NCBI GenBank assembly: GCA_030263555.1
Contig: SZPE01000002.1
Coordinates: forward strand, 1 to 64,000
Length of the DNA stretch: 64,000 bases
Direction of reading: 5' to 3'
Origin: CFX2 sp014338005
Lineage (GTDB): Bacteria; Chloroflexota; Anaerolineae; Aggregatilineales; Phototrophicaceae
This document shows positions 1 to 8,799 of the stretch, piece by piece. Under the pieces are notes generated by a model. It saw only the letters and a program-made list of their open reading frames with translations. It was not told the origin of the DNA and did not search any database. Both the position numbers and the translations under genes were made by a program. Position 1 is the first letter of the stretch; each line of letters opens with the position of its first letter.

Positions 1-2
1 AC

Positions 3-2261
3 GAATCGCCGACACCGGAAGTCCTGAAATACTTTGCCCAGTACGGCCAGTACCGCTGGTATGTGGACTCGCCGCTGAACGCAAACACGCTTGACCCCAA
101 CGCGGTGCTGGGTATGTTTCTGTACCGGTATCCGCCCAATGAAATTGACATTGAGGTCGCCTGCTGGGGGGACGCAGCCTGTGCCGCCAATAACAACGCG
201 GACAAAGCGCAGTATGCCGTCCAGCCGTACACCGTATCCGGCAACCTCGTCCGCTTTCCGATTATGCAGGCCGACCCGACCACCCATTATTTCAACTGGC
301 AGCCGACTTTCATCCAGTTCGGCAGCTTTTACGGCCACAGCCTCGAACCCGCTGCCGGTATCATTCATGAATATCTGTACGCGAACCGGCGCTACATCCC
401 GCGCAGCACCGGAAATCTTCGCGTGTATATCAATCTGTGGCTTGTTGAGGGCCAGCCGCTCGCCCAGGGTGATGAACTGGAAGTGATTATCAATCACTTC
501 ACCACCGAGCCGCAGGCCTGGAGCAGCAGCGAAACCACCGCCTGCGCCGAAGACGATAACGTGAATATCCCGCTCAAAGGCGACATCAGCACCTTCGCCA
601 GCCCGCATCCCGGCGGCTTCGATTATCAGATTGTGGCGACCCACCCCACCTACAGCTACAGCGAAGACACCGGCATACCGGACTTCCGCAACTGCACGCC
701 CGGCGACCCCGGCGACACACCACCCCCCGGCGTCTGCGCCAACAGCAGCCCGGCCTTCCCGAATGGCAAAATCTGGGATGACGGCGTGAACGTGGTCGAA
801 ATCTGCCAGGAAGACAACTGGTGGCGCACCGGCCAGAGCATGACCGTACAGGTGAACGGCAACCAGGCCAGCGGCCAGCGATTGGTTTTATACCGTAAAA
901 TCGCCGGCGCGGACTCCTGGCCGCAGTACGCTGTGTTATACCAGGACGGCAACCTGCGCCTCAAACCGCACCCACCCCAGGGACGAAACGATACACTGTT
1001 CGGCAGTTCGGTAATCGTCGGCCCCGCGCCGGAAAATGACCGCCCCTACGTGGACATCACCGGCGTAACTTTCGACCCGGCGGCGCAGTGTCTGGACCTG
1101 ACCTACGCCGGCGGCGAAACGGCTCATATCTGCCTGATCGTCAACCGCTCTCACGCCGCTGCCCTGGTGGATGCTGATTACAACTCGTTCGACTCGCCCG
1201 CGCGCGCGGCTTTCGTGCCGTTCGCCACCTTCCGCTCGATGTGGGTCAGCGATGCCAACGCCGACGCCTCGCGCCTTCAAGCGCCGCAGGGTGATTACTC
1301 GATCTACAGCCCGAAAAAGTGGGAAGTATTATACGGTCCCTGGTGGAAGTTCTACCGCAAGACTCGCAGCGTTCACAACACCTCCGCCCCGGATATTCTG
1401 GTCGAAGTATTCGAGGTCGCCGGTATCGCCCCGCCCTATCCACCCCGCCTCACCCTGCCCTGCGGAGACATCAGCGACCCAACCCCCACCTTCCTGTGGG
1501 AGCCGGTGCCAACCGCGACCGGATATATCATCGAAGCCGACGACGACTCGCGCTTCCGCAGCCCCGCCTTTACCGAAACCATCTCCACCGCTGAATTTAC
1601 CCCGGTAACGCCGCTGGACGAAGGACGCTACTACTGGCACGTCAAAGCCATCAACGACGCCGGGGAAACGGTCTACAGCCGGTCATTAAACTTTACGCTC
1701 GATTCGGTCGCGCCGGCTGCCGCCCCCACGCTGCTCAAGCCGCTGGATGGCTCGACGATCAGCACGACCGACCGGCCTGCTTTTAGCTGGACGCGCCTCA
1801 GCGACGCGACCTGCTACGAAATCCAACTGGATACCGTCAACCCGCCCGCCGCGCCGCCGGTGGAAGCCTGCCGGACGAGTTATACACCGCCTGGCCCGCT
1901 GCTGCCCACCACCTATTTCTGGCGCGTTCGCGGCACAGACAAAGCCGGTAACGTTGGCCCATGGAGCGGCATCTGGTCGCTGACGCTGGACTCCGTGCGG
2001 AGCGCACGTCTTATCCAGGATCGGTTCGACACCAGCACGCCGCTGCTGACCTGGGGAGGCATCACCTGGGCGGTCGCCTATCAGGTGGTCGTGGATGATG
2101 ACCCCGGTTTTCGCAGCCCGGAGATGAACGTCATCACCTACGGCCCCGAAGTCCAGACGCCCGAACTGGCCGATGGCATCTGGTACTGGCGGGTGCGCGC
2201 GCGGCGCGATAACCTGACCTGGGCATCCTGGAGCAGCGACAGTTTCGTGATTGACCGGTAG
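3..2261 (+). CDS. Secreted GH16-like protein with FN3-like repeats (5' partial)
   Basis: The reading frame is open back to the window edge, so the N-terminus and any signal peptide lie outside; the first in-window Met codon (63) is probably internal. The first 150 residues resemble the lichenase/laminarinase (GH16) jelly roll: an EIDIE motif matching the family's catalytic E-x-D-x-E, followed by a FNWQPTFIQF-like strand and a YINLWLVEG strand. A 290-residue middle part is unrecognised. The C-terminal 270 residues contain three FN3-like repeats, each with a W-x-x-(V/I)-x-x-A-x-x-Y start and a (Y/F/W)-x-W-(R/H)-V strand (YYWHVKA, YFWRVRG, WYWRVRA). The likely role is extracellular beta-glucan binding or hydrolysis. 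Activity is inferred only, and a non-catalytic relative is possible. Confidence 0.6.
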   Translation, partial: ESPTPEVLKYFAQYGQYRWYVDSPLNANTLDPNAVLGMFLYRYPPNEIDIEVACWGDAACAANNNADKAQYAVQPYTVSGNLVRFPIMQADPTTHYFNWQPTFIQFGSFYGHSLEPAAGIIHEYLYANRRYIPRSTGNLRVYINLWLVEGQPLAQGDELEVIINHFTTEPQAWSSSETTACAEDDNVNIPLKGDISTFASPHPGGFDYQIVATHPTYSYSEDTGIPDFRNCTPGDPGDTPPPGVCANSSPAFPNGKIWDDGVNVVEICQEDNWWRTGQSMTVQVNGNQASGQRLVLYRKIAGADSWPQYAVLYQDGNLRLKPHPPQGRNDTLFGSSVIVGPAPENDRPYVDITGVTFDPAAQCLDLTYAGGETAHICLIVNRSHAAALVDADYNSFDSPARAAFVPFATFRSMWVSDANADASRLQAPQGDYSIYSPKKWEVLYGPWWKFYRKTRSVHNTSAPDILVEVFEVAGIAPPYPPRLTLPCGDISDPTPTFLWEPVPTATGYIIEADDDSRFRSPAFTETISTAEFTPVTPLDEGRYYWHVKAINDAGETVYSRSLNFTLDSVAPAAAPTLLKPLDGSTISTTDRPAFSWTRLSDATCYEIQLDTVNPPAAPPVEACRTSYTPPGPLLPTTYFWRVRGTDKAGNVGPWSGIWSLTLDSVRSARLIQDRFDTSTPLLTWGGITWAVAYQVVVDDDPGFRSPEMNVITYGPEVQTPELADGIWYWRVRARRDNLTWASWSSDSFVIDR

Positions 2262-2278
2262 CCCCAGCCCGCTATAAT
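2251..2278 (+). promoter_or_regulatory. Sigma-70-like promoter candidate upstream of era
   Basis: TTGACC (2251-2256) and TATAAT (2273-2278) are separated by 16 bases. The -35 lies inside the last codons of the GH16-like gene, whose stop is at 2259-2261. The predicted start near 2285 falls just before a terminator-like hairpin, so the promoter may feed an attenuated leader, or the match may be fortuitous. Confidence 0.5.
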
Positions 2279-2287
2279 GCAATTTTC

Positions 2288-2323
2288 ACCGGCACGGTTA
2301 GCAGCCTGTGCCGGTAAGTTTTT
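2288..2323 (+). terminator. Intrinsic terminator or attenuator between GH16-like gene and era
   Basis: ACCGGCAC (2288-2295) pairs perfectly with GTGCCGGT (2308-2315) around a 12-base loop, followed by AAG and five T. It can end the upstream transcript. It also lies between the promoter candidate at 2251-2278 and era, so it could act as an attenuator. Confidence 0.65.
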
Positions 2324-2358
2324 GTGAATGGATTGTACGGAGCGCGTTCTCGAACCCC

Positions 2359-3300
2359 ATGAATGATCTTGACACCGTTTTTGATGACAGCTGGCCGGAA
2401 GACCATCGCTCCGGCGTGGTGGCCGTTGTAGGCCGCCCCAACGTCGGCAAGTCCACGCTCATTAACCGCATCCTGCGGCAGAAAATCGCCATCGTCACAC
2501 CCAAACCGCAGACCACCCGCCGCCAGCAGTTGGGCATCTATACCGAAGAACACGGCCAGATTCTTTTTACCGATACGCCCGGCCTGCACAGGCCGCATCA
2601 CAAACTGGGCGAATACATGGTGCTGGCGGCGGAAGAAGCCCTCAAGGATGCCGATTTGATTTTGTGGGTACTGGATGTTTCGGTGGAACCGCAGGAAGGC
2701 GACCGGCACATCGCGGAAACCGTCAGCCGGCTGCGCGGCGAAACGCCGGTTTTCCTGGCGCTCAACAAGGCCGATCTGCTGGACTCCGCCCGCCGCCAGG
2801 CCCACGTTGATGCTTATACGGCGCTCATCCCGCACGAGCAGGCCGCCCTCGTCAGCGCCCTGGAAGGCAGCGGCGTAGATGAGATGGTGAACGACATCCT
2901 CCGGCGGCTGCCGCTCGGCCCGCGTTATTTCCCTGCCGACCAGGTGAGCGAAGTCAACCAGCGTTTTGTCGCCGCCGAAGTCATCCGGGAAAAAATCATC
3001 CTCAACACCGAGGAAGAAATCCCCTACTCCGTCGCGGTCGAAGTGGACGAGTTTAAGGAACGCTCCGAACGGTTATCTTATATCAACGCCATTATCTATG
3101 TCGAACGCGATACACAAAAAGGCATCATCATCGGCAAAGGCGGCGAGATGATTAAACGCATCGGCTCGCAGGCCCGCGCCGAGTTAGCCGATATACTCAG
3201 CACGCAGATTTACCTCGATCTGCATGTGAAAGTCCTCAAAAACTGGCGCAGCGACGAGGCTTTAATGCGACGCCTGGGCTACCGCCTGCCGAAGGAGTGA
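2359..3300 (+). CDS. era: GTPase Era
   Basis: Era is a 30S-assembly GTPase that binds the 3' end of 16S rRNA. With the start at 2359 the protein is 313 aa, close to the usual 300; an in-frame ATG-independent extension to 2308 would add 17 unconserved residues. Visible motifs are G1 GRPNVGKS (25-32), the switch I stretch with PQTTR, G3 DTPG (72-75) and G4 NKAD (136-139). The C-terminal KH domain carries IIIGKGGEMIKRIG. It is convergent with ribF, with only six bases between the stops and no terminator visible there. No strong Shine-Dalgarno decides the start. Confidence 0.96.
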   Translation: MNDLDTVFDDSWPEDHRSGVVAVVGRPNVGKSTLINRILRQKIAIVTPKPQTTRRQQLGIYTEEHGQILFTDTPGLHRPHHKLGEYMVLAAEEALKDADLILWVLDVSVEPQEGDRHIAETVSRLRGETPVFLALNKADLLDSARRQAHVDAYTALIPHEQAALVSALEGSGVDEMVNDILRRLPLGPRYFPADQVSEVNQRFVAAEVIREKIILNTEEEIPYSVAVEVDEFKERSERLSYINAIIYVERDTQKGIIIGKGGEMIKRIGSQARAELADILSTQIYLDLHVKVLKNWRSDEALMRRLGYRLPKE

Positions 3301-3306
3301 CCACAC

Positions 3307-4236
3307 TCAGGGCAGCGTTTGGAGGTAGACCCGCGTTTCATCCACATCGCGGGCAATCTGTTCGATCAAGGCCTGAATACTGTTGAACTTGGCTTCCGGG
3401 CGCAGCAGCTTTTCAAACGAAATTTCGATCTGCTGGCCGTAAATATCGCGGTCGAAATCCAGCAGATACGGTTCGACGGTGACATCGGTCGCCCCTTCAA
3501 ACGTGGGGCGAATGCCGACGTTGGTCGCCGCCATAAACCGCTGGCCGTCCACCCATGCCCAGCCGGCGTAGATGCCGTTGGCCGGAATCACCTGCTCGTC
3601 CCACACGTTCATATTCGCGGTTGGGAAGCCAATCTGCCGCCCGCGCCCTTCGCCATGTATCACTTCCCCGACCAGGGAATAGGCGCGCCCCAGCCATTTG
3701 CGCGCTTTTTCGACTTCCCCGGACATCACGGCCCGGCGAATGGCCGAACTGCTGATCTTTTCGCCGTCATTCGCCACCAGATCAATTTCCCGGACGGCAA
3801 AACCCTTTTGCTGACCCTGCGTTTTCAGGAAGGCCAGATTACCTTCTCGTTTGTATCCCATCGCAAAATCCGCGCCCACCCACAGCGCGTTCAGCCGCAG
3901 GTTCTTCAGCAGCACATCCACGAAGTCCGCCGCGCGCACCTGACTGGCTTCCCGGCTGAAGGGGTAGGTGATGACATAATCCACGCCCAGCTGCAGCAGC
4001 AGATCGGCCTTTTGCTGCGGCGTGGTCAGGTAATAACGCCCCTGCAAGCCGCGCAGCACTACATCAGGATGCGGAAAAAAGGTGACGACCACCGCCAGTT
4101 GGTCGGCGGCGTGGGCTTCTGCCGCCAGCCGCCGGATTAAATGTTGGTGTCCGGCATGAACGCCGTCAAACACGCCAATCGTCACGAAAGAAGGGCGATC
4201 TAAAGCGGCTGCGTCGAGCGTGTACAAGCGTTCCAT
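3307..4236 (-). CDS. ribF: Bifunctional riboflavin kinase / FAD synthetase
   Basis: This enzyme phosphorylates riboflavin to FMN and adenylylates FMN to FAD in the cytoplasm. At 309 aa it has the usual length. The N-terminal nucleotidyltransferase domain shows GVFDGVHAGH (21-30, with the HxGH signature) and the KISSSAIR motif. The C-terminal flavokinase domain shows GRGRQIGFPTANM and ends in a region typical of the family. It is the last gene of the leftward nusA operon, 56 bases after truB, which is the common truB-ribF order. I see no FMN riboswitch, consistent with a housekeeping gene carried by a long operon. Confidence 0.95.
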   Translation of the reverse strand: MERLYTLDAAALDRPSFVTIGVFDGVHAGHQHLIRRLAAEAHAADQLAVVVTFFPHPDVVLRGLQGRYYLTTPQQKADLLLQLGVDYVITYPFSREASQVRAADFVDVLLKNLRLNALWVGADFAMGYKREGNLAFLKTQGQQKGFAVREIDLVANDGEKISSSAIRRAVMSGEVEKARKWLGRAYSLVGEVIHGEGRGRQIGFPTANMNVWDEQVIPANGIYAGWAWVDGQRFMAATNVGIRPTFEGATDVTVEPYLLDFDRDIYGQQIEISFEKLLRPEAKFNSIQALIEQIARDVDETRVYLQTLP

Positions 4237-4292
4237 AAACAGTCTCTTAGGATTTGAGCCTCACGTTAAAGACGCGCTGACGCGCGCCTGTC

Positions 4293-5162
4293 CTACAAGA
4301 ATACCTTACGTGGTCGCCACAAGCCACCGTCTTTTTGAACGGCGGCGGCCAGGCTGCCATCCGGCCCGTAGGCAAAAGCAAAATCCCCCGCGATTGGCTC
4401 CGACGACGACACGGCGCGGCCATGCCGGATGTGTTCTAATTGCGCCTCATCCAGCCGGACGGAAGGCCAACCGGCCAGCGCCTCCTGAGGCGAAATCAGC
4501 CTCCGCTGCCAGTCGGTCGAATCCAGCAGCGTTTCCAGCGTCAAGGATTTTTCCAGCGTAAATACACCGCTGGCGGTGCGCGTTAGCCCGGCCAGGTGCG
4601 CGCCAACACCCAAAACCTCGCCCAGATCATAAACCAGGCTGCGGATATAAGTCCCGGCGCTGCACGTCACATCCAGCGTAAAAAACGGCGGCGACCAGTC
4701 GGTAAACACCAGCGTTTCGATCCGCACCGTCCGCGCGGCGCGTTCGACTTCCTGCCCCGCGCGCGCCAGCTCGTACAGCTTGCGCCCGCCCTGTTTGACG
4801 GCGCTGTACATCGGCGGAATTTGCGCGATCTCGCCCAAGAAGGCCGGCAGCACCCGTTCCACGTCCTCACGCTGAACGGCAGCCGCATCCCGCTCTTGCA
4901 AAACTCGCCCTTCAGCGTCGTAAGTATCGGTTATTATGCCCAGCCGCACCCGCGCCCGGTAACATTTGACGGATGCCATCACGTACTCGCTCAAACGGGT
5001 GGCGCTGCCCAGGCACAACACCAGAACGCCGTCCGCCAGCGGGTCAAGCGTGCCGGCGTGGCCGATTTTTTTAATACCCAGACCGCGCCGCAACCTGGCG
5101 ACGACATCATGGCTGGTTAACCCCGGCGGTTTGTTGATATTGAGAAAACCGGATACGATCAT
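4293..5162 (-). CDS. truB: tRNA pseudouridine(55) synthase
   Basis: TruB isomerises U55 in the T-loop of elongator tRNAs. The protein is 289 aa. It begins with the family's KPPGLTSHDVV stretch and has the catalytic GHAGTLDPLADGVL motif (34-47) with the nucleophilic Asp40. Further along it carries YSAVKQGGRKLYELAR, another hallmark, then a C-terminal extension of PUA type. It starts five bases after the stop of the DsrE-family gene, so the two are probably co-transcribed and may be translationally linked. Confidence 0.96.
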   Translation of the reverse strand: MIVSGFLNINKPPGLTSHDVVARLRRGLGIKKIGHAGTLDPLADGVLVLCLGSATRLSEYVMASVKCYRARVRLGIITDTYDAEGRVLQERDAAAVQREDVERVLPAFLGEIAQIPPMYSAVKQGGRKLYELARAGQEVERAARTVRIETLVFTDWSPPFFTLDVTCSAGTYIRSLVYDLGEVLGVGAHLAGLTRTASGVFTLEKSLTLETLLDSTDWQRRLISPQEALAGWPSVRLDEAQLEHIRHGRAVSSSEPIAGDFAFAYGPDGSLAAAVQKDGGLWRPRKVFL

Positions 5163-5167
5163 TTTTT

Positions 5168-5524
5168 CTACAGGGTAATCACTTTATCGGCGCGCATCTG
5201 CGCTTCCAGGATATCGTGCATCCCGCCGATGATGCCCACCCGAACTTTTTCACGTAAATCAAAGTAGCTCAAACAGGTGCTGCATACAATCAAATAAACG
5301 CCTTTTTCGCTCAACTGCCTCAACAGCTCTAGCACCGGCGAATCCTCAAGCACCATCTTGACGCCGTCGGCATAAAAACAAACTGCCGTCGGGAGATGTT
5401 CATTGTCTAACAGCATGTGCAGATAGGTATTTAAGAGTTTGTGCTGAAGCTCGCGGTCAGCGTGTCCCATACCCTCGTTGTTGACTATAATCACATAAGA
5501 AGTCCGGTTATCGTCCAGAGACAT
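5168..5524 (-). CDS. DsrE-family protein, YedF C-terminal-like
   Basis: At 118 aa this resembles the C-terminal half of the selenium/sulfur-metabolism protein YedF. It has a V-I-I-V-N-N strand, an F-Y-A-D-G-V-K motif, and CSTCL (Cys81, Cys84) where YedF has C-x-x-C-L, then a YFDLREK helix and a final ADKVITL strand. ATG at 5524 is chosen because AAGGAG precedes it by nine bases; the frame extends 33 residues further upstream but through the hairpin at 5551-5586. DsrE-fold proteins often relay sulfur through cysteine. No SirA/TusA-like domain is fused, and the partner is unknown. Its position between nrnA and truB suggests a link to tRNA modification, but that is only inference. Confidence 0.85.
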   Translation of the reverse strand: MSLDDNRTSYVIIVNNEGMGHADRELQHKLLNTYLHMLLDNEHLPTAVCFYADGVKMVLEDSPVLELLRQLSEKGVYLIVCSTCLSYFDLREKVRVGIIGGMHDILEAQMRADKVITL

Positions 5525-5550
5525 TCGGCTAAACTCCTTTATGCCAGTAT

Positions 5551-5586
5551 AAAACAGGGGCGACTCTACGCCGCCCCCGCTGTTTT
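5551..5586 (-). terminator. Intrinsic terminator/attenuator between nrnA and the DsrE-family gene
   Basis: On the minus strand GGGGCG pairs with CGCCCC around a nine-base loop. The stem is extended by AAAACA/TGTTTT with a small bulge, giving a U-rich 3' side. It lies inside the operon just before the DsrE-family Shine-Dalgarno, so partial termination would lower expression of the three distal genes. Confidence 0.6.
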
Positions 5587-5612
5587 GTCTATAGGCAGTT
5601 CCGACAGCCGGC

Positions 5613-6578
5613 CTACCGCACAACCCCCGCCAGCAGCGGCATCACCCGTGCAGCGGCAGCCTCCAGCGGGCCGGGGATGGTTGCCCCGGAAGCCTGTGCA
5701 TGGCCGCCGCCGCCCAGTTCAAGTGCCACCTGCCCGATGTCAAAACCGGGCTTGCTGCGAAGGCTGATCTCGACCGCGCCATCGGGTTTTTGTTTGAACA
5801 CGACAGCTATTTTAGCATCCTCGACGCTGGCAAGCAGGCTTACCAGGCCACCGTCGGTGACATCTTTAATGCCCGCTGCCGCCAGATCGTCCTGGGTAAT
5901 CCATGCCGAAATAATACCGTCGTCCAGCCGAACCGAAGGTAAAACGCGCTTCCACAGTTCAATCGAACTGTAAGGTTTGGCGACTAATGCGCGGGCGGTA
6001 ACTTCGGCCAGGGGCGCGCCGGCTGCCATCAACGCTTGCACGATGCTAAACGTTTCGGCGGTAACGTTCTGGGTGCGAAAACCCATCGTATCGGTCACAA
6101 GGCCGGCCAGCAAAGCAGTCGCCACCGGCTGCGAAATCGGATGCTGCATCTCGACCAGCCACCGGTAAACAATCTCGGTCGCCGAGACGGCTTCCGGCAT
6201 AACCAGGAAAATATCGCCAAAATCGGTATTGGTCAGGTGATGATCCAGGTTAATAACCAGCCGGGAACGCGCGCGCCCAAACGCGCCGCACGCCCCGGTG
6301 CGTTCTTCGTCGCTGGCGTCTACCGAAACCATAACATCCCAGCGGCCCTGTTTGAGTTTATCGCGTACCGTTTTCGCCCCCGGCAGGAACTTCAAAAATT
6401 CCGGCACGCCGCCGTCCACCGCAGCGGCTACTTTTTTGCCGCGTTCCCGCAGCGCCACCGCCAGCCCCAGCAGCGAGCCAATCGCATCTCCGTCCGGGCT
6501 GACGTGCGTCACAACCAGAATCGAAGCAGCCTGTTCAACCGCTGTAACGGCCTCTTTCCATTGGGTGCGGGCCGTCAT
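5613..6578 (-). CDS. nrnA: DHH-family oligoribonuclease / pAp phosphatase NrnA
   Basis: NrnA degrades short oligoribonucleotides and dephosphorylates pAp. The 321-aa protein has the DHH-superfamily motif I THVSPDGDAIGS (24-35; metal ligands His25, Asp29, Asp31), a VSVDASD motif II and the INLDHHLTNTDFGD motif III. The C-terminal DHHA1 domain carries GGGGHAQASG. Its start overlaps the rbfA stop by four bases (ATGA), indicating translational coupling. The rbfA-nrnA-truB order is common in Firmicutes and Chloroflexota nusA operons. Confidence 0.94.
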   Translation of the reverse strand: MTARTQWKEAVTAVEQAASILVVTHVSPDGDAIGSLLGLAVALRERGKKVAAAVDGGVPEFLKFLPGAKTVRDKLKQGRWDVMVSVDASDEERTGACGAFGRARSRLVINLDHHLTNTDFGDIFLVMPEAVSATEIVYRWLVEMQHPISQPVATALLAGLVTDTMGFRTQNVTAETFSIVQALMAAGAPLAEVTARALVAKPYSSIELWKRVLPSVRLDDGIISAWITQDDLAAAGIKDVTDGGLVSLLASVEDAKIAVVFKQKPDGAVEISLRSKPGFDIGQVALELGGGGHAQASGATIPGPLEAAAARVMPLLAGVVR

Positions 6579-6937
6579 GTCGAACTTTTGTCCTCCGGCG
6601 GGATGTCCAGCGACTCGATCAGCCGGTTCAGCCGCTCACCGCGTTCGAGCGTCACATCCCAGTGAAAGATCAGATCAGGGGCAGACCGCAGCCGCACCCG
6701 TTTCGCCACCTCGCGCCGCACAAAACCTTTCGCGTGTTTCAACCCGGCCATCACCTCGTCCTGCCGCCCTTCATCTCCCAGCGCATTAACGTAAACATGC
6801 GCCATCGTCAGCTCCGGGTCCAGCTTAACTTCGGTCACAGTCAGGTTTTGCAGCCGGGGGTCGGCAATCTCGCGCAGCAGCAGCTCGCTGAGTATTTCCT
6901 GGATACGCTCCGCTACCCGGTCCTGTTTAATAGACAT
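6575..6937 (-). CDS. rbfA: 30S ribosome-binding factor A
   Basis: RbfA is a 30S maturation factor acting on the 5' part of 16S rRNA. The 120-aa protein has the family's N-terminal RVAERIQEILSELL helix, a TVTEVKLDPELTMAHVYVN segment and a C-terminal RVRLRSAPDLIFHWD stretch, which is the KH-like fold signature. An AAAGGAG sequence sits about seven bases before the ATG. It follows infB by 54 bases and overlaps nrnA by four. Confidence 0.95.
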   Translation of the reverse strand: MSIKQDRVAERIQEILSELLLREIADPRLQNLTVTEVKLDPELTMAHVYVNALGDEGRQDEVMAGLKHAKGFVRREVAKRVRLRSAPDLIFHWDVTLERGERLNRLIESLDIPPEDKSST

Positions 6938-6991
6938 GCGGACATCTCCTTTCGTTTCGACACAGGCTGCCTACCGGCCAAACCTGCCCGC

Positions 6992-8794
6992 TTAGTTGGC
7001 ACGCTCCATGACATAAAATTCGATCAGATCGCCGGTGTGAAAATCGTTGAAGCCGTTAAGGCCGATGCCGCACTCGAACCCGGCGCGGACCTCGCGCACA
7101 TCTTCGGTCAGGCGTTTAAGCGACGCCACCGTAACATTCTCGGCGATTGGTTTGCCGCCGCGTTTAACGCGCGTGCGGGCGTTGCGGCGCACCTCGCCCT
7201 CGCGGATATAACAGCCGGCAATCGTGCCGACCCTCGGAATTTTGAACGTCTGGCGGACTTCTGCCACGCCAATCACTTTTTCCTGATAAACCGGCTCCAG
7301 CAGGCCTTGCAGCGCCAGTTCAATATCCTCCAGCAGTTTATAGATGATGGTGTACTGGCGAATATCCACACCCTGCGCGTCCGCAATGCGACGAGCCGCG
7401 TTATCCACATCCACATTAAAACCGACGATGATCGCGCCGGACGCCTTCGCCAGCATCACGTCATTTTCGCTGATGTTGCCGATTTCGGACGATAGAATAC
7501 GTATGCTGATGCCGTGTTTATTGCTCTCACCCAGGGTTTTGAGCGAATCCACAATCGGCTGCAAGCTGCCCTGCACATCCACTTTGACGATCAGGTTCAG
7601 CTCTTTGACTTCCCCGGATGTGAACTGTGCGAACATATCTTCCAGGGTAAAGGCCGGGCGGCTGGCTTCAACCCGCTGCGCCTCGGCGGTCGCGCGCCGC
7701 TCGTCAATCATGCTCCGCGCCACCTTTTCGTTTTTGATTTTTTCAAAACCCTCGCCCGGCAGCGGCGGCTCGCTCAAACCCAACACGCGCACCGGCGTGG
7801 ACGGCCCGGCTTCCAGCACCGTCTGGCCCATCTCGTCAAACATCGCCTTGATACGCCCATAGGCGTGGCCGGCGATCACCACGTCGCCCCGACGCAGCGT
7901 GCCGTTGAGTACCAGCAGGGTCGCCAGCGTCCCCCGGCTGGGGTCTACTTCGGCTTCCAACACCACGCCGGAAGCGTCTGCATTCGGGTTAGCGACAATC
8001 TCACTGTCATCCGCCGTCAATAAAATAGCTTCCAGCAGGTCTTCGATGCCTTCACCGGTCACTGCCGACACCGGCACAACCAGCGTGCTGCCGCCCCACT
8101 CATCCGGCGTAAGGCCGACCTCCGACAGGTCTTTTTTGACAACTTCTGGGTTAGCATTGCGCTTATCAATTTTGGTAATAGCGACCACAATCGGGACATT
8201 GGCCGCCCGCGCATGGTTGAGCGCCTCCCGCGTAGTGGGCATCACGCTGTCATCGGCGGCCACCACCAGCACAGCAATATCCGCCCCCTGTGCGCCGCGC
8301 GCCCGCATGGCCGTAAACGCCTCGTGGCCGGGCGTATCCAGAAACGTGATCTGGCGGCCATCCCGCATCACACGATAAGCGCCAATATGCTGCGTGATAC
8401 CGCCGGCTTCGTCTTCGGCCACGTGCGCCTTTCGGATGGTATCCAACAAAGTGGTTTTGCCATGATCCACATGGCCGAGGATAGTGACAATCGGCGGGCG
8501 GCGCTGTAGATTTTCAGGTTTTTCCTGGGTATAAACCTGCCGCCAGGTCTGGGACTGCGCCGCTTTCTGCCGTTCCGCCTGGGCTGCCATCGCGCTGGCC
8601 GACTGCGCCTCGAAGCCCATTTCTTCGGCAACAATGGCGGCGGTGTCGTAATCCACCTGCTGGTTGATGGAAGCCATAATGCCGTTGGCGATGAGGTGTT
8701 TCATCACCTCAATCGGGCTGGCTTCGATCAATTCGGCCAGTTCGCGGACGGTCAGGTAGTCCGGGATGAGGATAATCTGTTTTTCCTGTGCCAT
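6992..8794 (-). CDS. infB: Translation initiation factor IF-2
   Basis: IF-2 is the GTPase that brings fMet-tRNA to the 30S subunit. ATG at 8794 is chosen because GGAGG precedes it by five bases; the in-frame Met at 8806 has none. At 600 aa it is a short IF-2 with one IF2_N domain (residues 1-55) and only a brief linker instead of the long basic N-terminal extension of many bacteria. The G domain shows GHVDHGKT (107-114), DTPGHEAF and TKID. The C-terminal part keeps the KVDVQGSLQPI motif of domain 3 and a GCYIREG motif of domain 4. Its leader carries two nested inverted repeats (see 8800-8866). Confidence 0.97.
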   Translation of the reverse strand: MAQEKQIILIPDYLTVRELAELIEASPIEVMKHLIANGIMASINQQVDYDTAAIVAEEMGFEAQSASAMAAQAERQKAAQSQTWRQVYTQEKPENLQRRPPIVTILGHVDHGKTTLLDTIRKAHVAEDEAGGITQHIGAYRVMRDGRQITFLDTPGHEAFTAMRARGAQGADIAVLVVAADDSVMPTTREALNHARAANVPIVVAITKIDKRNANPEVVKKDLSEVGLTPDEWGGSTLVVPVSAVTGEGIEDLLEAILLTADDSEIVANPNADASGVVLEAEVDPSRGTLATLLVLNGTLRRGDVVIAGHAYGRIKAMFDEMGQTVLEAGPSTPVRVLGLSEPPLPGEGFEKIKNEKVARSMIDERRATAEAQRVEASRPAFTLEDMFAQFTSGEVKELNLIVKVDVQGSLQPIVDSLKTLGESNKHGISIRILSSEIGNISENDVMLAKASGAIIVGFNVDVDNAARRIADAQGVDIRQYTIIYKLLEDIELALQGLLEPVYQEKVIGVAEVRQTFKIPRVGTIAGCYIREGEVRRNARTRVKRGGKPIAENVTVASLKRLTEDVREVRAGFECGIGLNGFNDFHTGDLIEFYVMERAN

Positions 8795-8799
8795 ACAAA

